Assembly: GCF_000725385.1 (NCBI RefSeq)
Contig: NZ_CP008884.1
Span: forward strand, 3,658,001 to 3,722,000
Direction of reading: 5' to 3'
DNA: 64,000 nucleotides
Origin: Dyella japonica A8
GTDB lineage: Bacteria > Pseudomonadota > Gammaproteobacteria > Xanthomonadales > Rhodanobacteraceae
Part shown: positions 29,893 through 40,223 of the stretch, in pieces
How the letters are laid out: every line of letters starts with the position of its first letter
How positions within the stretch are numbered: position 1 is the first letter of the stretch
Notes under the pieces: model-generated
What the model was told of the DNA's origin: nothing
Seen by the model: the letters and a program-made list of their open reading frames with translations, nothing else
Database searches by the model: none
Position numbers and translations under genes: made by a program

Positions 29893-30218
29893 GCAACACC
29901 TCCTTGTGCTGCCGCTTTCCTCTTCCGTCTTCACGGCCAGGCATGCGGCAAGGAGCGTCTCGCACGACCGCCGGTATCTCCAACGTCACCGTGCCGCTGG
30001 CGCAACGCGCGAGCCCCACGCCGACAGAGAGCCATGTTCCATGACCGGCGACAAACGTCTTCGTTGCCGTGTGCCCGATGCCACTCGCGCGCTGACCGCG
30101 CGGAAACATCGCCACTCGCATCCTGCTGCCGCGCGGGCGTCCATACGGCCGTGATGGGGAGTCCGCGGCCCCGCATGCCATAATGGACAACCCCGTCCAT
30201 CAAGACCGTTGCCGCCCC
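29893..30218. other. non-coding gap before metG
   Basis: About 325 bp without a gene. CATAAT at 30179-30184 could be a metG -10 box, which would place the transcript start just before metG with a short leader. I see no Shine-Dalgarno for metG and no riboswitch. Confidence 0.4.
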
Positions 30219-32312
30219 ATGAGCCGACGCCTCCTCGTCACCAATGCGCTGCCCTATGCCAATGGCCCGCTTCACCTGGGTCATCTGCTGGGCTACATCC
30301 AGGCCGACATCTGGGTACGCGCGCAGCGGATGCAGGGCAACGAGGCCATCTACGTGTGCGCCGACGATGCCCATGGCACGCCGATCATGCTGGCCGCGGA
30401 AAAGGCCGGGCTGTCACCCGAGAAGTACATCGAAGGAATCCGCGTGGGCCACGAGGCCGACTTCGCGGCCTTCGGCGTGGCGTTCGACCACTACCACTCC
30501 ACGCACTCGGAAGAAAACCGCGAGCTGGCCTCGCTGATCTATACGCGCCTGCGCGACGGCGGCTACATCGCCCGCCGCAACATCCAGCAGCTGTTCGATC
30601 CGGAAAAGGACATGTTCCTGCCGGACCGCTACATCAAGGGCACCTGCCCCAACTGCAAGACACCCGACCAGTACGGCGACAACTGCGAAAACTGTGGCGC
30701 CACCTACGCGCCCACCGACCTGATCAACCCGTACTCTGTGATGTCCGGCGCCACGCCGGTGCTGCGCGATTCGGAGCACTTCTTCTTCGAGCTGGGCAAG
30801 TTCGAGTCGCTGCTGCGCGACTGGTTTGCCGGCAAGTTCACCGACGGCCAGCCGGTAGCCAACAGCGGCGTGACCGCCAAGCTGCGCGAGTGGCTGGACG
30901 GCGGCCTGAAGGATTGGGACATCTCGCGCGATGCGCCCTACTTCGGCTTCCCGATTCCCGACGAGCCGGGCAAGTTCTTCTACGTGTGGCTGGACGCGCC
31001 CGTGGGCTACCTCGCCAGCTTCAAGGCGCTGTGCAACCGCACCGACCTGAAGTTCGAGGACTTCCTCAGCGTCGACAGCCGCGCCGAGATGCACCACTTC
31101 ATCGGCAAGGACATCATCAACTTCCACGGCCTGTTCTGGCCGGCGATGCTGCACGGCGCGGACTTCCGCGTGCCCACGGCATTGCACGTCAACGGCTACC
31201 TGATGGTGAACGGCGCGAAGATGTCCAAGTCGCGCGGCACCTTCATCATGGCGCGCACTTATCTTGATTCGGGCCTGCACCCGGAATTCCTGCGCTATTA
31301 CTTCACCACCATGCTGAGCGACACGCCGGTGGACGTGGACCTGGACCTCAAGACCTTCGAGGAACGCGTCAACTCCCACCTGGTCGGCAAGTGGGTGAAC
31401 ATCGCCAGCCGCACCGCGGGTTTCGTGCACAAGTTCTTCGACGGCCGCCTGGCGCCTGCGTTCAGTGCGGAAGAACAGGAGCTGTGGCGCGAACTGCTGT
31501 CGCTCTACGGCGACGTCCCCACGCTGTACAACAGCAAGGACTTCGCCGAAGTGGCGCGCCGCTTCGTCACCATGGCCGACATGGTCAACGGCTACATCGC
31601 CGCCAAGGCGCCGTGGGCCATGGCCAAGGACGACACCCGCCGCGATGAACTGCACCAGGTGTGCTCGTTCGCGCTGGCGGCCTTCCGCCTGCTCGCCGGC
31701 CTGCTGAAGCCGGTGGTGCCGGCCACGGTGGAGGCTGCCGAGCGCTTCCTTGCCGCGCCGATCACCGGTTTCGACGATGCCCGCGCGGAGCTGCACAACC
31801 ACACCATCAACGCGTTCGAGCCGCTGCTCGGCCGCATCGACCCCAAGCAGGTCGAGGCCATGGTGGAAGCGTCCAGGGATTCCCTGGCGCCCGCCGAAGC
31901 CAAGCCCGCCCCCAAGAAAGCCAAGGAACAGAGCAAGACCATGACTGAAGCCAGCACCACGCCCGCCACCGACGGCGCCGCCGTCATCGGCATCGACGAT
32001 TTCGCCAAGCTCGACCTGCGCATCGGCAAGGTCACCGCCTGCGAATTCGTGGACGGTTCGGACAAGCTGCTGCGCTTCGAACTGGATGCCGGCCCGCTGG
32101 GTACGCGCCAGATCTTCTCGGGCATCCGCGCCGCTTACGCCGAGCCGGAAAAGCTGGTTGGCCGCAACGTGGTGTTCATCGCCAACCTGGCGCCGCGCAA
32201 GATGCGCTTCGGCCTGTCCGAGGGCATGATCCTGTCCGCTGGCGACGGCGGCAACGACCTGTTCCTGCTGGACGCCGACCAGGGCGCGAAACCGGGCGCC
32301 ACGGTCCGCTGA
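30219..32312 (+). CDS. metG: methionyl-tRNA synthetase
   Basis: Charges tRNA(Met) and tRNA(fMet). 697 residues: class I catalytic core with the HIGH-type motif HLGH ([15 protein letters not shown]) and KMSKS ([11 protein letters not shown]); connective zinc knuckle [18 protein letters not shown]; anticodon domain; Lys/Ala-rich linker (about 560-585); C-terminal tRNA-binding EMAP-like domain (about 592-697, [17 protein letters not shown]). The start at 30219 gives the conserved [16 protein letters not shown]. First gene of a metG-rnfB-nth operon. Confidence 0.97.
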   Translation: MSRRLLVTNALPYANGPLHLGHLLGYIQADIWVRAQRMQGNEAIYVCADDAHGTPIMLAAEKAGLSPEKYIEGIRVGHEADFAAFGVAFDHYHSTHSEENRELASLIYTRLRDGGYIARRNIQQLFDPEKDMFLPDRYIKGTCPNCKTPDQYGDNCENCGATYAPTDLINPYSVMSGATPVLRDSEHFFFELGKFESLLRDWFAGKFTDGQPVANSGVTAKLREWLDGGLKDWDISRDAPYFGFPIPDEPGKFFYVWLDAPVGYLASFKALCNRTDLKFEDFLSVDSRAEMHHFIGKDIINFHGLFWPAMLHGADFRVPTALHVNGYLMVNGAKMSKSRGTFIMARTYLDSGLHPEFLRYYFTTMLSDTPVDVDLDLKTFEERVNSHLVGKWVNIASRTAGFVHKFFDGRLAPAFSAEEQELWRELLSLYGDVPTLYNSKDFAEVARRFVTMADMVNGYIAAKAPWAMAKDDTRRDELHQVCSFALAAFRLLAGLLKPVVPATVEAAERFLAAPITGFDDARAELHNHTINAFEPLLGRIDPKQVEAMVEASRDSLAPAEAKPAPKKAKEQSKTMTEASTTPATDGAAVIGIDDFAKLDLRIGKVTACEFVDGSDKLLRFELDAGPLGTRQIFSGIRAAYAEPEKLVGRNVVFIANLAPRKMRFGLSEGMILSAGDGGNDLFLLDADQGAKPGATVR

Positions 32313-32323
32313 GCGTTCCCGCC

Positions 32324-32935
32324 ATGTCGTCGCTGGTCGACCGCATCGACGCGCTGCTTCCGCAGACGCAATGCGAGCAATGCGGTTACCACGGCTGCCG
32401 GCCCTACGCGGAGGCCATCGCGCGCGGCGAGGCGAAGATCAACCAATGCCCGCCGGGTGGTGCGGCGGGCATTGTGAAACTGGCGCAACTGCTTGACGTG
32501 CCGGCGCTCCCGCTCGATCCGGAGCATGGGGTGGAAAAGCCGCGCATGCTCGCGCGCATCGTCGAGGCCGACTGCATCGGCTGCACCAAGTGCATCCAGG
32601 CCTGCCCCGTGGATGCCATCGTGGGCGCATCCAAAGTCATGCACACGGTGATGAGCGACGACTGCACCGGCTGCGAGCTGTGCGTGCCCGCCTGCCCGGT
32701 GGATTGCATCGTGCTCGAGCCCATGCCGCAGGCGCAGGTGGATGACCCTGCCCATGCCGATACGTCGCGCGCGCATTTCCAGCGTCGTGAGGCGCGACTG
32801 CAGCGCGAGAAGGACAACCGCGAGGCTGAACTCGCCGCCCGCAAGGCCGAAGTGGCGGCTACCGCGACGCCGGCCAATCCGGTGCTCGCCGCACTGGCGC
32901 GTGCAAAAGCCAAACAGCAAGGGAAAACTCCGTGA
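32324..32935 (+). CDS. orphan RnfB-like iron-sulfur protein
   Basis: 203 residues. The N-terminal domain has [16 protein letters not shown] with a following Cys (NQCPPGG), the [4Fe-4S] motif of RnfB/RsxB; then two ferredoxin clusters ([12 protein letters not shown] and [12 protein letters not shown]); then a charged helical tail. It lacks the N-terminal membrane helix of true RnfB, and no rnfA, C, D, G or E is present, so it is probably a soluble electron carrier. Its stop overlaps the nth start (GTGA), which suggests it may serve the Nth cluster or another Fe-S enzyme. Confidence 0.85.
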   Translation: MSSLVDRIDALLPQTQCEQCGYHGCRPYAEAIARGEAKINQCPPGGAAGIVKLAQLLDVPALPLDPEHGVEKPRMLARIVEADCIGCTKCIQACPVDAIVGASKVMHTVMSDDCTGCELCVPACPVDCIVLEPMPQAQVDDPAHADTSRAHFQRREARLQREKDNREAELAARKAEVAATATPANPVLAALARAKAKQQGKTP

Positions 32936-33567
32936 AGAAAGCCGACGTCGTCGAGCTGTTCACCCGTTTGCGCGAGCTTGATCCGCATCCCACCACGGAA
33001 CTCACCTACACCACGCCCTTCGAGTTGCTGGTGGCGGTGGTGCTGTCGGCGCAGGCCACCGATGTCGGCGTAAACAAGGCCACGAAGAAGCTCTACCCGG
33101 TGGCGAACACGCCGCAGGCCATCCTCGACCTGGGTGAAGAGAAGCTCAAGCAGTACATCAGCACCATCGGCCTGTTCAACGGCAAGGCCAAGAACGTCAT
33201 CTCGCTGAGCCGCATCCTGGTTGACCAGTACGACGGCGAGGTGCCGCAGACGCGCGAGGCGCTGGAAGCCCTCCCCGGCGTGGGCCGCAAGACGGCCAAC
33301 GTGGTGCTCAACACCGCCTTTGGCCATCCCACCATCGCGGTGGACACGCACATCTTCCGCGTTTCCAACCGCACCGGCCTTGCGCCCGGCAAGGACGTGC
33401 GCGCGGTAGAGGACAAGCTGGAGAAAGTCGTGCCTGCCGAATTCAAGCAGGACGCGCATCACTGGCTGATCCTGCATGGCCGCTATGTGTGCAAGGCGCG
33501 CAAACCCGATTGTCCGCAATGCGTGATCCGCGACCTGTGTCGCTACAAGGACAAGACGCCGGCCTGA
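32932..33567 (+). CDS. nth: endonuclease III
   Basis: DNA glycosylase/AP lyase that removes oxidised pyrimidines. 211 residues from a GTG start overlapping the previous stop. Helix-hairpin-helix [12 protein letters not shown] contains the catalytic Lys; the catalytic Asp is in [11 protein letters not shown]; the C-terminal [4Fe-4S] loop has the C-x6-C-x2-C-x5-C spacing ([17 protein letters not shown]). E. coli nth also follows rnf/rsx genes. Confidence 0.97.
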   Translation: MKKADVVELFTRLRELDPHPTTELTYTTPFELLVAVVLSAQATDVGVNKATKKLYPVANTPQAILDLGEEKLKQYISTIGLFNGKAKNVISLSRILVDQYDGEVPQTREALEALPGVGRKTANVVLNTAFGHPTIAVDTHIFRVSNRTGLAPGKDVRAVEDKLEKVVPAEFKQDAHHWLILHGRYVCKARKPDCPQCVIRDLCRYKDKTPA

Positions 33568-34042
33568 GCACGCGCAAGCATCACATGCGCATGGCGTGAT
33601 GGTTACGTTGGCAACGACTTCGCGCCTGCAGAGGCACTGTCTGCATGGGCAACATCAAAGCGGTGCGTTGCTCACGAAACGGCTTGCACGAACCGCACCT
33701 CATGATTCCCTCGTCATCGCGATGACATCTCGCCGCCACGCGCGAATCGTTTCTCCTGCAACCACAACAGCACTGTTTTCGCCGGTGCCAATGCGCAAGT
33801 CATCGACGTGTCGCGTTCCGATGCGTGGCGTGTCTTCCCTGTTTCACGCAAACGCCGCGCGCATGGCAAACATGCGTCAAATATGCGGTTTTTGACCATG
33901 ACTAGTGGCATACATCCAACGTCCAAAGCTCCAAAACATCATAAATCCCTCAGTGTTTCGCGCGAGTTCCTCAAGCTTGGTGCGCGTCATGGACCTATGG
34001 TCACATCTCCCCCGGAACTCCCCCCCGTCAGGAGGCCTCACC
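33568..34042. other. 475-bp non-coding gap
   Basis: No gene-like frame. The part from about 33870 to 33960 is more A/T-rich than its surroundings and may hold the promoter of the next small gene. AGGAGG at 34030-34035 is that gene's ribosome-binding site. The long leader of up to 150 nt could be regulatory, but I see no known RNA element. Confidence 0.4.
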
Positions 34043-34351
34043 ATGAAGCGCATCATCCTCACCTCTGTCGTGGCTGCCATCGGAATTGCCTGCATCGGTC
34101 AGGCACAGGCCACCGTCGAAAGCTACACCGTCGACCTCAACGGTTACGCCGTCATCGGATTCGTGGGAAACACCCCGGCTGACTACGCACATGCCCAGCA
34201 GCAGGCGAAGAGCTGGGAGCTGCAGCGTCACCTGATGTTGAAGCCGCAATCGATCAAGGCCGTTGCCATCGACCAGTCGGAGGGCGTTGCCCTCAACGAT
34301 GCCCAGTTGCGCGATGCCATCGTCAAGGCAGCCTTGGCCAAGACGCCCTGA
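34043..34351 (+). CDS. small exported protein
   Basis: 102 residues, not recognised. Signal peptide (1-23, MKRIILTSVVAAIGIACIGQ then AQA) followed by VESYTVDLNGYAVIGFVGNTPADYAHAQQQ and a helical C-terminal half. The lone Cys lies inside the leader. A consensus Shine-Dalgarno precedes the ATG by 7 nt and a terminator follows, so it is a monocistronic gene that is probably well translated. Confidence 0.75.
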   Translation: MKRIILTSVVAAIGIACIGQAQATVESYTVDLNGYAVIGFVGNTPADYAHAQQQAKSWELQRHLMLKPQSIKAVAIDQSEGVALNDAQLRDAIVKAALAKTP

Positions 34352-34410
34352 ACACGCTCCATTCACGCCTTTTGGCGGCGTCATGCATGGGCGCTGAAAC
34401 AGGAAGGAAG

Positions 34411-34443
34411 ACGGCGGGCAAGCAGGCCTGCCGTTTTTCTTTT
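34411..34443 (+). terminator. rho-independent terminator
   Basis: ACGGCGGGC, loop, GCCTGCCGT with one G-T pair, then TTTTCTTTT. It ends the small exported protein gene. Confidence 0.8.
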
Positions 34444-34644
34444 GGGCCTCCCCGATTGACGCCACCGCCCTTGCTTGCCAACGTGACACCCGAAGCGCCG
34501 GGCGACCTGCGGGAACGGCGCGGGGTGGCCTCAGGCACCCCGGCCACGCCCTGGCAAAAGATCCACAAAAGGTAGGTTGCGGATCATGCTGCCCTGGCGC
34601 GGCAGGTGTCGCGCCCCTACCGAGTCGGACACGGGTGTCATGGC

Positions 34645-35310
34645 ATGCATATTCTGCTGGTCGAGGACGATGCCGAACTGGGCGGTGCCATCAAGCACGC
34701 GCTGGAACACCAGTCCTACGCGGTGACCTGGCTGCGCGACGGGCGCGAAGCCCTGGAAGCGCTGCGCGGGGACCCGGTGGACCTGGTGCTGCTCGACCTG
34801 GGCCTGCCCGGCAAGGATGGGCTGGAAGTGCTCGCCGAGGCCCGGCGTGCCGGCGTGAAGACGCCCGTGCTGGTGATGACCGCACGCGATGCGCTGGAAA
34901 TGCGCATCCGCGGCCTGGACCTGGGCGCCGACGACTACCTGGTCAAGCCCTTTCACCTTGGCGAACTGGCGGCCCGCATCCGCTCGCTGACCCGGCGCAC
35001 CCAGGGCCTCGCCGACAACCTGGTCGAGGTGGGCGGCCTGCGGTTGAACCTGGCCACGGCCGAGGTCGAATTCCGTGGTGAGCGCGTGACGCTGACCCGT
35101 CGCGAATTCGCCCTGCTCCGCGTGCTGATGGAACGGGCCGGCCGCATCGTCCGCCGCGAGACGCTGGAGAACTCCGTCTACGGCCTGGACACCATCGTCG
35201 AGCGCAACGCGATCGAGGTCCAGGTGCACTGGCTGCGGCGCAAGCTGAGCCCGGAAGTGATCCACACCGTCCGTGGCATCGGCTACATGATTCCCCGCGA
35301 GCCGCAATGA
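34645..35310 (+). CDS. OmpR/PhoP-type response regulator
   Basis: 221 residues. Receiver domain (1-115) with acidic pocket D8/D9, phospho-acceptor D51 (LVLLDLGLPG), Thr/Ala switch region and Lys in DDYLVKPF; winged-helix DNA-binding domain (about 125-220, RREFALLRVLMERAGRIVRRE, then HTVRGIGYMI). Nearest groups are QseB/PmrA/PhoP. It starts a two-gene operon with the kinase (ATGA overlap). The RND efflux operon begins 1.7 kb downstream and is a plausible target. Confidence 0.92.
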   Translation: MHILLVEDDAELGGAIKHALEHQSYAVTWLRDGREALEALRGDPVDLVLLDLGLPGKDGLEVLAEARRAGVKTPVLVMTARDALEMRIRGLDLGADDYLVKPFHLGELAARIRSLTRRTQGLADNLVEVGGLRLNLATAEVEFRGERVTLTRREFALLRVLMERAGRIVRRETLENSVYGLDTIVERNAIEVQVHWLRRKLSPEVIHTVRGIGYMIPREPQ

Positions 35311-36722
35311 CGCCCATGACCACCGGCGCCCATCCCGCCAGCCTGCGCACGCGCCTCACCTGGCTGATCATCGCGGTGATGGTGGCCGTACTGATCCCGC
35401 TGGGCTGGATCAGCTACCGCCGCGAGCTTCGCGAAATGAACGAGCTGCTGGACGGACGCCTGGCCCAGGCCGGCCGTACGCTCGGCACGCTGATCGCGCA
35501 CGGCCAGTTGCCGCTGCACGACGCCGACCTGCCCGCCATCGCGCAGAACGGCGACAAACACGGGCACGGCGTGGTGGTGTCCGTGCATCCGCGCAACTAC
35601 GAGCCGGAAGTCGGCTTCCAGGCGTACGACCCTCGTGGCGACCTGATCGCCGCCACCTCCAATTTCGCCGACTTGCCGCCGCCCACCAGCGAAGAGCGCG
35701 GCTTCCGCGACATTCAGCATGAAGGCCGGCAATGGCGCACCTTCACGCTGCAGAACCGGGCCAACCTGGTGATCCGCATCGGCGAACGCTCGGACAACCG
35801 CAGTGACATCGCGCGCGGGCTGGTGATCGAACACACGCTGCCGCTGCTGATCGGCCTGCCCCTGCTCGCCCTGCTGGTGAGCCTGGCGGTGAAGCGAGGC
35901 CTGCGCCCCGTCGCCGTGTTGACCCAAATGCTGGACAGGCGCACGCCCGGCAGCCGCCAGCCCATGCCCGCCGAAGTCGCCCCCAGCGAAATCAAACCGC
36001 TGATCGTGGCGCTGAACCAGCAGCTGGAACGACTGGAAGACGCCCTGGACCGCGAGCACCGTTTCGCCACCGACGTGGCGCACGAACTGCGCACGCCGCT
36101 CGCCGCCACGATGATCCACCTCGAAAGCGCGATGATCTCCGACGACCCCACCGAGGTCGAGTTCACCGTGCGCCACGCGCAGCAGAGCATGGCGCGGCTG
36201 GGGCGCCGCATCGAGCAGATCCTGGCCATGGCGCGCCTGGAAGCCGGTGCCGCCTCACAGCAACGCACCCCCATGGACCTGATACGCATCGCCACCGAGG
36301 TGATCGAAGAACTGGCGCCGCTCATCGCCGAGAAGGACATCGAGCTCAGTCTCACCCACGACGACGACACGATCGTGGTGTTGGGCCATGAAGTGGCGCT
36401 TACCGCCATGTTCCGCAACCTGATCGAAAACGCGCTGCGCTACACCGAGGCTGACGGCCAGGTGGACATCGCCATCCGGCGCGAGGGCACGCAGGCGATC
36501 ATCGACATCCGCGACAACGGCCCGGGCATCCCCGAGGACCGCCGGCAGGCCGTGTTCCAGCGCTTCCACCGCGAAGTGGAAAGCGCGACGCGCGGCTACG
36601 GCCTGGGCCTGAGTATCGTGCAGCGTGCGATCGAGCTGCATGAAGCGTCTATCGAGTTGCTGGAATCGCCGCTGGGGCGGGGGTTGCTGGTGCGGATAAG
36701 GATGGTGGCTCAGGTGGGGTGA
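35307..36722 (+). CDS. sensor histidine kinase (QseC/PmrB-like)
   Basis: 471 residues. TM1 about 17-36; periplasmic sensor domain about 37-176; TM2 about 177-196; HAMP/linker; DHp with phospho-acceptor His259 (FATDVAHELRTPLAA); catalytic domain with N box (NLIENALRYTE), G1 (DNGPGIP) and G2 (GYGLGLSI). The signal is unknown; the periplasmic domain resembles 2CSK_N-type sensors. Translationally coupled to the response regulator. Confidence 0.92.
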   Translation: MTPMTTGAHPASLRTRLTWLIIAVMVAVLIPLGWISYRRELREMNELLDGRLAQAGRTLGTLIAHGQLPLHDADLPAIAQNGDKHGHGVVVSVHPRNYEPEVGFQAYDPRGDLIAATSNFADLPPPTSEERGFRDIQHEGRQWRTFTLQNRANLVIRIGERSDNRSDIARGLVIEHTLPLLIGLPLLALLVSLAVKRGLRPVAVLTQMLDRRTPGSRQPMPAEVAPSEIKPLIVALNQQLERLEDALDREHRFATDVAHELRTPLAATMIHLESAMISDDPTEVEFTVRHAQQSMARLGRRIEQILAMARLEAGAASQQRTPMDLIRIATEVIEELAPLIAEKDIELSLTHDDDTIVVLGHEVALTAMFRNLIENALRYTEADGQVDIAIRREGTQAIIDIRDNGPGIPEDRRQAVFQRFHREVESATRGYGLGLSIVQRAIELHEASIELLESPLGRGLLVRIRMVAQVG

Positions 36723-36745
36723 GCCAGGTTTCTGGGGTAGCGCGG

Positions 36746-36866
36746 AAAGTCACTGGATCCCCGCCTTCGCGGGGATGACGAGCGAAAGGCACGGAAGACT
36801 CACACGCCGCGAGAGCCTCATTCCCCCTCTCCGTCATCCCCGCGAAGGCGGGGATCCAGTGACTTT
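36746..36866. repeat. inverted pair of palindromic repeats (family B)
   Basis: Arms 36746-36780 and 36832-36866 are exact reverse complements over 35 bp, each with an internal CCCCGCCTTCGCGGGG-type stem. They fill the gap between the kinase and the RND operon and could end the kinase transcript. Confidence 0.95.
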
Positions 36867-36983
36867 CAGCCCTTTAACCGCCCGCACAGCCCCCCCCCTT
36901 CAGCCCCCCCCAAAAGGTTCCCACAAGATTGCGTTGCGATCATGCCTGGCATCGGGCCACCCGCCCCTCATGCATCGACGTCC

Positions 36984-39900
36984 ATGCTAGGTCTTGTCCG
37001 AATCGCCCTGTCACGACCGCTGACCTTCATCGTGCTGGCCGTGCTTATCCTGATCGCCGGTCCGCTGGCGGCCTTTCGCACACCTACCGACATTTTTCCG
37101 AACATCGGCATCCCCGTGATCAGCGTGGTGTGGACCTACAACGGCCTGCCGCCCGACCAGATGTCCGGCCGCGTCGTCTACTACTACGAACGCCAGCTCA
37201 GCACCTCGGTCAACAACATCGAGCACATCGAGTCGCAGTCGCTGCCCGGCATGGGCATCGTCAAGATCTTCTTCCAGCCCGGCGTGGATATCCGCACCGC
37301 GACGGCGCAGGTCACGTCGATCTCGCAGACCGTGCTCAAGCAGATGCCGCCGGGCATCACGCCGCCGCTGATCCTCAACTACAACGCCTCGACCGTGCCC
37401 ATCCTGCAGATGGCGCTGTCGAGCAAGAGCATGTCCGAGTCGAAGATCCTCGACCAGGGCCTGAACGTGATGCGGCCGATGCTCACCTCCGTGCCGGGCG
37501 TGGCGGTGCCGACGCCCTACGGCGGCGCCGCCCGCCAGGTCACGCTGGATCTTGACCCGCGCGCACTCGCCGCCAACGGGCTCTCCGCGCAGGACGTGAG
37601 CAACGCGCTCGCCGCGCAGAACCAGATCATCCCCGTGGGCACCGCCAAGATCGGCACCTACGAGTACCACGTGCAGCTCAACAACAGCCCCAACGCCATC
37701 GACGAGCTCAACCAGCTGCCGGTGAAGACGGTGCACAACGCCACCATCACCCTCGGCGATGTGGCCCACGTGCGCGACGGCGCTGCGCCGCAGACCAACG
37801 TGGTGCGCGTGGATGGCAAGCGCGCCGTACTCATGCCAGCCCTGAAAGTCGGCGATGCGTCGACGCTCGCCGTGGTGTCGGGCATCAAGTCGCTGATGCC
37901 GCTGGTACGCGAATCGCTGCCGGACAACCTCAAGGTGACCTTGCTGAGCGACCAGTCCACCTTCGTGAAGGGCGCCATTTCCTCCGTAGCGCGCGAAGGC
38001 GTGATCGCGGCGCTGCTCACCTCGGTGATGATCCTGGTCTTCCTTGGCAGCTGGCGCTCCACCGTGATCATCGCGGTGTCGATCCCGCTGGCCATCCTCT
38101 CGGCCATCGCCCTGCTTTCGGCCACCGGGCAGACGCTCAACGTGATGACGCTGGGCGGTCTGGCGCTGGCGGTGGGCATCCTGGTGGACGACGCCACGGT
38201 AACCATCGAGAACATCAACTGGCACCTCGAGCAGGGCAAGAGCGTGCACGACGCCATCATGGATGGCGCCAAACAGATCGTGACGCCGGCCTTCATCTCC
38301 CTGTTGTGCATCTGCATCGTGTTCGTGCCGATGTTCCTGCTCAATGGCATCGCAGGCTTCCTGTTCCGCCCGATGGCGCTGGCTGTGATCTTCGCGATGG
38401 TGTCCTCGTTCGTGCTGTCGCGCACGCTGGTGCCGACGCTGGCGATGTATCTGCTCAAGCCGCACCACATTGAAGAAGGTCCCGGCGATCATCCGGAAGA
38501 CGAGTACCTCAACCATCACGAAGGCGATCAGCCGGTTGCCCGCAAGCGCAGCACCTTCCTGGCGGCGATGGTGCGCTTCCAGCAGCGCTTCGAGCATCGC
38601 TTTGCCCAGGTGCGCGACGTCTATCACGCCACGCTTTGCGTGGCGCTCACCCATCGCAAGCGCTTCATTCTCGGCTTCCTCGCCTTCGTGCTGGCCTCGT
38701 TCGCACTGGTGCCGTTCCTGGGCCGCGACTTTTTCCCCGACGTGGACGCTGGTGCCATCGCGCTGCACGTGCGCGCCCCCATGGGCACCCGCGTGGAGGA
38801 AACCGCTGCCGAGTTCGACCGCATCGAAACAGCCATCTGCAAGGTCATTCCGCCCGACCAGCTGGACACGGTGATCGACAACATCGGCCTGCCGCTGTCA
38901 GGCGTGAACATGGTCTACAACGCCAGCGGCACCATTGGCCCACAGGATGGCGACATCCAGGTCGAGCTGAAGGAAGGGCACGGCCCCACCGCCGATTTCG
39001 TGCGCGAACTGCGCTCCCGCTTGCCGCGCGAGTTCCCCGGTACGCAGTTCGCCTTCCTGCCGGCGGACATGAGCTCGCAGATCCTCAACTTCGGTGCGCC
39101 CGCGCCGCTGGACGTGTCGATCGCCGGCCGTGACCTGAAGGCCAACGAAGCCTATGCCACCGAGATCATGAAGCGACTGCGCGAAGTCCCGGGCATCGCG
39201 GACGTGCGCCTGCAGCAGAGCACCAGCTATCCGCAGCTCAACGTGACGGTGAACCGCACGCGCGCCGACATGCTCGGCGTGACCGAGCGCGACGTCACCA
39301 ACACCATGGTGGCCTCGCTGGCCGGCAGCTCGCAGGTGGCGCCGACGTTCTGGCTCAATCCGAAGAACGGCGTGTCCTACCCCATCGTTGCCGCCACGCC
39401 GCAGTACAAGATGGACAGCATGTCCGACCTTGCCGGCCTGCCGGTCACCCCGGCGGGCAAGGGCGCGAGCCAGGTACTCGGCGGCCTCGCCACCTTCACG
39501 CGCGTGCCCAGCGCCGCGGTGGTGTCGCACTACAACATCATGCCCTCGTTCGACATCTACGCCTCCGTGCAGGATCGCGACCTCGGCGCCGTGGCCGGCG
39601 ACGTGCAGAAGGTGCTGAACCAGTTCGCCGCCACGCGCCCCAAGGGCACGCTGGTGAGCCTGCACGGCCAGGTCGGCACCATGAACGAAGCCTTCAGCGG
39701 CCTGATCTTCGGACTGATCGGCGCGATCGTGCTGATCTACCTGCTGATCGTGGTGAACTTCCAGTCGTGGCTCGATCCGTTCGTGATCATTACCGCCCTG
39801 CCCGCCGCGCTGGCCGGCATCGTGTGGATACTGTTCCTTTCGCACACCACGCTGTCGGTGCCCGCATTGACCGGCGCGATCATGTGCATGGGTGTGGCCA

Positions 39901-40223
39901 CCGCCAACTCCATCCTGGTCGTCAGCTTCTGCCGTGAACGCCTCGCCGAACATGGCGATGCGGTGAAGGCTGCGCTAGAAGCGGGCTTCACGCGCTTCCG
40001 CCCGGTCTGCATGACCGCGCTGGCGATGATCATCGGCATGCTGCCGATGGCGCTGACGCAGGAACAGAACTCACCGCTGGGCCGCGCCGTGATCGGCGGC
40101 CTGCTGTTCGCCACTTTCGCCACCCTGCTCTTCGTGCCGGTGATCTTCAGCATCGTGCATGGCCGCGAGCAGGCGCAGACCCAATCTGATTCCGCTCTGG
40201 GAGAACCCGTCCATGTCGCATGA
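36984..40223 (+). CDS. RND efflux permease (HAE1 family)
   Basis: Proton-driven inner-membrane pump of a tripartite efflux system. 1079 residues with the duplicated RND plan: TM1 at the N-terminus, large periplasmic loop, TM2-6, second loop, TM8-12. TM4 carries the acidic pair in LAVGILVDDATVTIENI. An acidic/basic cytoplasmic loop follows TM6 (HHIEEGPGDHPEDEYLNHH). The start at 36984 (MLGLVRIALSRPLTF) fits the family; an in-frame ATG at 36942 is possible, and neither has a good RBS. The gene order permease-adaptor-outer membrane is less usual than adaptor first. Substrate unknown. Confidence 0.92.
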   Translation: MLGLVRIALSRPLTFIVLAVLILIAGPLAAFRTPTDIFPNIGIPVISVVWTYNGLPPDQMSGRVVYYYERQLSTSVNNIEHIESQSLPGMGIVKIFFQPGVDIRTATAQVTSISQTVLKQMPPGITPPLILNYNASTVPILQMALSSKSMSESKILDQGLNVMRPMLTSVPGVAVPTPYGGAARQVTLDLDPRALAANGLSAQDVSNALAAQNQIIPVGTAKIGTYEYHVQLNNSPNAIDELNQLPVKTVHNATITLGDVAHVRDGAAPQTNVVRVDGKRAVLMPALKVGDASTLAVVSGIKSLMPLVRESLPDNLKVTLLSDQSTFVKGAISSVAREGVIAALLTSVMILVFLGSWRSTVIIAVSIPLAILSAIALLSATGQTLNVMTLGGLALAVGILVDDATVTIENINWHLEQGKSVHDAIMDGAKQIVTPAFISLLCICIVFVPMFLLNGIAGFLFRPMALAVIFAMVSSFVLSRTLVPTLAMYLLKPHHIEEGPGDHPEDEYLNHHEGDQPVARKRSTFLAAMVRFQQRFEHRFAQVRDVYHATLCVALTHRKRFILGFLAFVLASFALVPFLGRDFFPDVDAGAIALHVRAPMGTRVEETAAEFDRIETAICKVIPPDQLDTVIDNIGLPLSGVNMVYNASGTIGPQDGDIQVELKEGHGPTADFVRELRSRLPREFPGTQFAFLPADMSSQILNFGAPAPLDVSIAGRDLKANEAYATEIMKRLREVPGIADVRLQQSTSYPQLNVTVNRTRADMLGVTERDVTNTMVASLAGSSQVAPTFWLNPKNGVSYPIVAATPQYKMDSMSDLAGLPVTPAGKGASQVLGGLATFTRVPSAAVVSHYNIMPSFDIYASVQDRDLGAVAGDVQKVLNQFAATRPKGTLVSLHGQVGTMNEAFSGLIFGLIGAIVLIYLLIVVNFQSWLDPFVIITALPAALAGIVWILFLSHTTLSVPALTGAIMCMGVATANSILVVSFCRERLAEHGDAVKAALEAGFTRFRPVCMTALAMIIGMLPMALTQEQNSPLGRAVIGGLLFATFATLLFVPVIFSIVHGREQAQTQSDSALGEPVHVA

